Shown here piece after piece: positions 60,704-64,000 of a stretch of DNA of 64,000 bases (within the stretch, counting starts at the first letter, position 1; the number at the start of each line of letters is the position of its first letter). Source of the stretch: SZUA-309 sp965230005 (lineage in GTDB: Bacteria > Pseudomonadota > Gammaproteobacteria > Pseudomonadales > Azotimanducaceae); assembly GCA_965230005.1 (NCBI GenBank), contig OZ245934.1:2108001-2172000 (forward strand), read 5' to 3'. The position numbers and the translations under genes are program-made. Below the pieces are notes generated by a model. The model was not told where the DNA came from. It searched no databases and saw only the letters and a list, made by a program, of their open reading frames with translations.

Positions 60704-61450
60704 TCAGTCGTGGTGCGGGAGCAGAAAGACCATGACCAGGCCGAGCAGCAGGCCGACGCGAAACCACCAGGAGCCAGCCCGGGGTTTCTGTTCGTCACTG
60801 GAGAGATGCACGTGGGCGCCCTCCAGGCCGGATTCATCCACCGCTCCATGCGCATGCTCGTGAGAGACCCCAAAGAGTGCGACGTGGACGAGCGAACCCG
60901 CAACGAAACACTGGAAGAGCACCAGCGTCAGCGGCGCAAAATCGTGGCCGGCTCCGAGTGTGTAGCTCACCCCGGTTCCGAAGATGATGAGCAGAAAAGC
61001 CGATGCCGCCACCGCGGCGCCGAACTTGGGCCGCAGCAGCCACCAGATGGCCATGCCCACCGGCAGCCGATGCACGATCACCCCAACGGCCAGCTGATGG
61101 AATTCCATGCCGGCTTCATCGCTCACGGGCAACAGCGCGATACCGTCGAGCATGGAGTGGATCACCAGACCGGTCGCCGCAATGAGCAACACCACCAGAT
61201 GGGCCCGTTCGAGGGCCCGCCGGTAGACGGCTTCGAGGAGCACCGGGAAGGCGAGCCCTGCCAGCAGCACGACGATGCTCAAGTAACCCGCCATCTCCCA
61301 GGCTTCCGGAACGATGTGCAGGCCAACAATGCCGGCGAGGGTGATCAGGACAAAGCCGTCGAGCGTCTCCCGCGTGGCGGGACGACGCTCGGCAAAGGCA
61401 ACGAGTGCGGGACCGGCCAGAAGGGCGAGGGAGGCAAGGACAAAGGTCAT
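60704..61450 (-). CDS. ZIP-family metal transporter
   Basis: The 248-residue protein has about eight hydrophobic helices and the ZIP metal path: VIHSMLDGIALLPV (H-S-x-x-D-G) in helix 4 and FHQLAVGVIVHRLPVGMAIW in helix 5. A His-rich loop (HEHAHGAVDESGLEGAHVHL) could sense or bind zinc. It likely transports Zn2+ or another divalent ion across the inner membrane. It starts three bases behind the permease gene, so it is the last gene of the ABC operon. Confidence 0.85.
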   Translation of the reverse strand: MTFVLASLALLAGPALVAFAERRPATRETLDGFVLITLAGIVGLHIVPEAWEMAGYLSIVVLLAGLAFPVLLEAVYRRALERAHLVVLLIAATGLVIHSMLDGIALLPVSDEAGMEFHQLAVGVIVHRLPVGMAIWWLLRPKFGAAVAASAFLLIIFGTGVSYTLGAGHDFAPLTLVLFQCFVAGSLVHVALFGVSHEHAHGAVDESGLEGAHVHLSSDEQKPRAGSWWFRVGLLLGLVMVFLLPHHD

Positions 61451-61453
61451 CGC

Positions 61454-62725
61454 TCACACGCCCGCATGGAGGCCGTCTCGCAGGGACAGGCGATAGGCCT
61501 GCCAGGCGGGCAACAGGGCGGCAACGAGCGCAAGCGTGACGACGGCACCCAGCAGCAGACCCTCTCGCGCCGTGGGCAGCCCGGTGCTGAAGCTCACACC
61601 GAAATCGGTGGCCAGCAGCGGATTGGCGACGGCGAGGCCCAGGGTCAGCAGACCGTAGCCAATCAGCGCTCCGGCCAGCGCAATCAGCGCCGACTCGAAA
61701 AGAAGCAGCGAACAGAGGTCCAGCGGATGCGCTCCGAGAGCCCGAAGCACAGCCATCTCCCGGCGTCGCTCGCTCAGCGTCGAGAGCAATCCGACAACCA
61801 TGCCAATCAGGCCGGTGACCACCGTGAGCACGGCCACCGCCAGCAGTGCCAGCTCAACGCTGCCGAAGAGGCGCCAGAGCTCATTGAGGGCGACGCCCGG
61901 CAGGATGGCCGTCAGCGGCTCATCGGGAAAGCCGTTCACTGCCCGCTGAAACTGCAGTGCCGTCGAGCGACGCTCGAGCCCCAGGAAGAACGCGGTAATC
62001 GCTTCCACCTCGAGCGCCGCCGTGACTGCATCCGCCTGATCGAGCTCAGAACCAGCGACTCGCGTGCCGGACTCCCAGCCGATGTGGATGGCTTCGATGG
62101 CTTCGAGCCCCACATAGATTGCCTGATCGACCGGGGATCCGGTCGGGGCCAGAATACCGACCACCTCGAAAGGCAGCGCCTCATGGCTCGAGAGGCCGTC
62201 GTCACGGGTACCGTGGGCAACGACAATTTCAGCGCCGAGCGCGTAGCCGAGCGACCGGGCAACCGCGGCGCCGAGGACCGCATCGAAGCGGCCCGAGAGC
62301 GTCGATCCCGACGCAAAGTCCAGCGAGCGGTCGCCGGCGACGCGCAGGTGCTCGAAGTAGCCGGGCGACGTGCCAACGACGCGAAATCCGCGATGCGAAT
62401 CACCGAGCGACAGTGGCACGGCCCAGCGCACCTGAGGATGGCGGCTGATCTTCTCGAAGCTCGCATAGCGGATGTTGGCCGTTGCGTCGCCGATGCGGAA
62501 CACGCTGTAGAGCAGCAGCTGCACAGGGCTCGTCCTGCTGCCGACGATGAGATCCGTGCCGGCGACGGTCTGCGTGAAATTCTCCCGGGTCTCCAGCCGA
62601 ATGCGCTCCACGGCCAGAATCATCGCCACCGAGACGGCAATACCGAGCACCGTGAGTGACACGGACAACCAGCGCCGCAGCAGACTGCGTCGGGCGATGG
62701 CCAGGCGACTGACGGGCGCGCTCAT
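61454..62725 (-). CDS. FtsX-like ABC transporter permease
   Basis: The start at 62725 overlaps the ATPase stop as ATGA. The 423-residue protein has one N-terminal helix (SVSLTVLGIAVSVAMILAV), a large periplasmic domain, and three C-terminal helices (VELALLAVAVLTVVTGLIGM, ALIALAGALIGYGLLTLG and LLLGAVVTLALVAALLPAW), the MacB/LolCE/FtsX topology. STLSERRREMAVLRALGAHP is the conserved cytoplasmic coupling loop. Such systems drive mechanotransmission or lipoprotein handling, not simple uptake. Confidence 0.88.
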   Translation of the reverse strand: MSAPVSRLAIARRSLLRRWLSVSLTVLGIAVSVAMILAVERIRLETRENFTQTVAGTDLIVGSRTSPVQLLLYSVFRIGDATANIRYASFEKISRHPQVRWAVPLSLGDSHRGFRVVGTSPGYFEHLRVAGDRSLDFASGSTLSGRFDAVLGAAVARSLGYALGAEIVVAHGTRDDGLSSHEALPFEVVGILAPTGSPVDQAIYVGLEAIEAIHIGWESGTRVAGSELDQADAVTAALEVEAITAFFLGLERRSTALQFQRAVNGFPDEPLTAILPGVALNELWRLFGSVELALLAVAVLTVVTGLIGMVVGLLSTLSERRREMAVLRALGAHPLDLCSLLLFESALIALAGALIGYGLLTLGLAVANPLLATDFGVSFSTGLPTAREGLLLGAVVTLALVAALLPAWQAYRLSLRDGLHAGV

Positions 62726-63423
62726 GAGCCGGCCGCTGAAGCGGCGGCGCCGAGCGCCAGGGTTCGGGAGAAGTGCCGCTCCAGGGCGCGATCGTGGCTG
62801 ACGAACAACAGTGCCGCTGAACTCGCCGCGCATTGTTCCAGGAGCAGGCTCATGAAGTCGTCCCGGGCGTCCGCATCGAGGGCCGATGTCGGCTCATCGC
62901 AGATGATCAGGCTCGGCGCGCCGATGAGCGCACGTGCCACGGCCACTCGCTGCTGCTGCCCCACGCTGAGGGCTTCTGGCAGGCGGTGCTGCAGCCCTTC
63001 CTCGAGTCCCAGGGCCGCCAGCAGCCGCCGCCCTTCCGCTGCTGGCGGGGTCGAAGCCATTCGCACTCGGCGGGCCCGGGAAAAACTGAGCGGCAGCAGC
63101 ACGTTGTCCAGGACATTCAGATAAGGCACCAGATTGAACTGCTGAAACACATAGCCTATCTCGTCGCCGCGCAGGCGATCGCGGGCTCCAGGACCCAGCT
63201 CCGCGAGGTTCCGGCCCAGAACATGAATTCGGCCACTCGTGGGCAGCTCGATACCGGCGATGAGCGAAAGCAGCGTCGTCTTGCCGCTGCCGCTCGGACC
63301 ATGAACAAAGACCCGCTCCCCGGACCGCAGCTGAAAGTCCTGAATCGCAAGCAGCGGTGAACCGCCTGGCCAGTGGAAGCCGAGCGCTTCGATGGAAATC
63401 ACCGGGACTGTTGCGTCGTTCAT
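62722..63423 (-). CDS. ABC transporter ATP-binding protein
   Basis: The 233-residue ATPase has Walker A GPSGSGKTTLLS, the Q loop in GYVFQQFNLVPYLNVLDN, the signature LSVGQQQRVAVARAL, Walker B SLIICDEPTSALD and the switch His in LFVSHD. This is a LolD/MacB-type domain that pairs with the FtsX-like permease encoded next. It starts the operon ATPase - permease - ZIP. Confidence 0.93.
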   Translation of the reverse strand: MNDATVPVISIEALGFHWPGGSPLLAIQDFQLRSGERVFVHGPSGSGKTTLLSLIAGIELPTSGRIHVLGRNLAELGPGARDRLRGDEIGYVFQQFNLVPYLNVLDNVLLPLSFSRARRVRMASTPPAAEGRRLLAALGLEEGLQHRLPEALSVGQQQRVAVARALIGAPSLIICDEPTSALDADARDDFMSLLLEQCAASSAALLFVSHDRALERHFSRTLALGAAASAAGS

Positions 63424-63634
63424 GGTTGCCGGTCTCTCGGGGCGCCGGATTCTACCCTGAGCCCCTGCACAGCGCAGTCCTGGCGCTTCTCCAGACCCTG
63501 AGCGCTCCTGTACACGACCAGGCTGTGGGGCCGGTCACATTCCCTGTGCGACCCCTTGTTTACACTCGAAGCACCGGCAGTGAACCCCGCCCATCGCTGG
63601 CATCGGAAGAGCCCGAGGGGAGACAAGGAAGCCC

Positions 63635-64000
63635 ATGAATTCAGGGACAATGCACACGGAACTCGCGCCACTCCTGGCGGAGCTCGTTGCCCGCGACGGC
63701 TCCGATCTGTTTCTGAGCGTCGGTGCGCCGCCGATGCTCAAGGTCGACGGACGGTTGACGCCACTCGACGGCGCGCCCGCGGTCACCGCGCAGCAGGCCC
63801 ATACCCTGTGCTACTCGATCATGAACGACGATCAGCGCAAGACCTTCGAGGCGACCATGGAACTCAACATGGGCCTGCGCATGAAGGACATCGGTCGCTT
63901 CCGCCTGAACGTCTTCCGCCAGCAGGCGGAGCCGGCGCTCGTCGCCCGGTTCATCCGTGCCGAGATCCCTTCTATCGAGGCGCTCAATCTGCCGCCGCTC
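63635..64000 (+). CDS. pilU: PilT/PilU-type twitching motility ATPase, N-terminal part (cut by the window edge)
   Basis: The frame begins at ATG 63635 behind a weak AAGGA site and runs off the right edge after 122 residues. It has the PAS-like N-domain of PilT/PilU ATPases: ARDGSDLFLSVGAPPMLKVDGRL, IMNDDQRKTFEATMELNMGL and GRFRLNVFRQQAEPALVARFI. The MELNMGL and VARFI...IPSIEAL wording is nearer PilU than PilT. It would power type IV pilus retraction in the inner membrane. The Walker motifs lie outside this window. Confidence 0.85.
   Translation, partial: MNSGTMHTELAPLLAELVARDGSDLFLSVGAPPMLKVDGRLTPLDGAPAVTAQQAHTLCYSIMNDDQRKTFEATMELNMGLRMKDIGRFRLNVFRQQAEPALVARFIRAEIPSIEALNLPPL

Noticed and set aside
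60359..62659. A 766-codon plus-strand frame across the ABC permease and ZIP genes
   Set aside because: Very rich in Gln, Arg, Gly and His, with no fold, while the minus-strand genes are clear members of known families.

Overview
This window reads as chromosome of a high-GC, Gram-negative gammaproteobacterium, probably free-living, aerobic and heterotrophic; the species cannot be told from the sequence. The pointers are a 180-kDa-type NAD-glutamate dehydrogenase, a PilT/PilU-type ATPase, a RibB protein with a degenerate RibA half, many signal peptides and lipoboxes, a 16-bp palindrome of the gammaproteobacterial LexA type, and many acyl-CoA dehydrogenases. I found no rRNA, tRNA, CRISPR array, transposase or phage gene. 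Most of the window is densely packed, ordinary chromosome with a strong catabolic flavour.

Layout. 1-5.3 kb: the end of an FAD monooxygenase, a two-gene membrane/vWA lipoprotein module of unknown function, an M20 peptidase and an HNH nuclease. 5.3-14.7 kb: a DamX-like SPOR lipoprotein, RarD, glyoxalase II, cupin, TesB, a membrane protein, peroxiredoxin, Nudix hydrolase, EamA exporter, PaiB-like protein, a phosphotransferase and a PNPOx-like protein. 14.7-20 kb: a TetR - enoyl-CoA hydratase - haloalkane dehalogenase - lipoprotein operon on the minus strand, divergent from a two-subunit acyl-CoA dehydrogenase across an AT-rich dyad. 20-24.6 kb: parvulin-like protein, HupE/UreJ-like protein, beta-helix lipoprotein and diheme cytochrome. 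24.6-32 kb: GtrA-like protein, a frameshifted sugar-type symporter, thioesterase, MFS carrier, secreted metallophosphoesterase and another acyl-CoA dehydrogenase. 32-38.8 kb: small secreted or anchored proteins, a methyltransferase followed by a tandem array of terminator-like units, alpha/beta hydrolase + DUF169, a ferritin-like protein and an exported amidohydrolase. 38.8-47.7 kb: NAD-GDH, then an amidohydrolase - ThDP enzyme - acyl-CoA dehydrogenase operon. 47.9-51.7 kb: Bcp, DUF2061, and a luciferase-like oxidoreductase whose stop overlaps the start of a pentameric ligand-gated ion channel. 51.7-59 kb: a minus-strand run PdxA - alcohol dehydrogenase - FAH-family protein - CoxL-type molybdenum hydroxylase - two cytochromes c - amine-oxidase-like flavoprotein. 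59-64 kb: a small zinc-ribbon gene under a LexA-like box, RibBX, a ZIP + FtsX-type ABC operon, and the start of a PilU-like ATPase.

The observations most worth following are the ion channel coupled to a luciferase-like enzyme, the near-perfect SOS-type palindrome abutting an apparently leaderless gene, the molybdenum hydroxylase large subunit next to two cytochromes but without its small and medium subunits, the expanded terminator array, and several anomalous gene starts (a CTGA stop/start overlap for rarD, no standard start for the GtrA-like gene, a likely one-base deletion in an MFS gene and perhaps in DUF2061).
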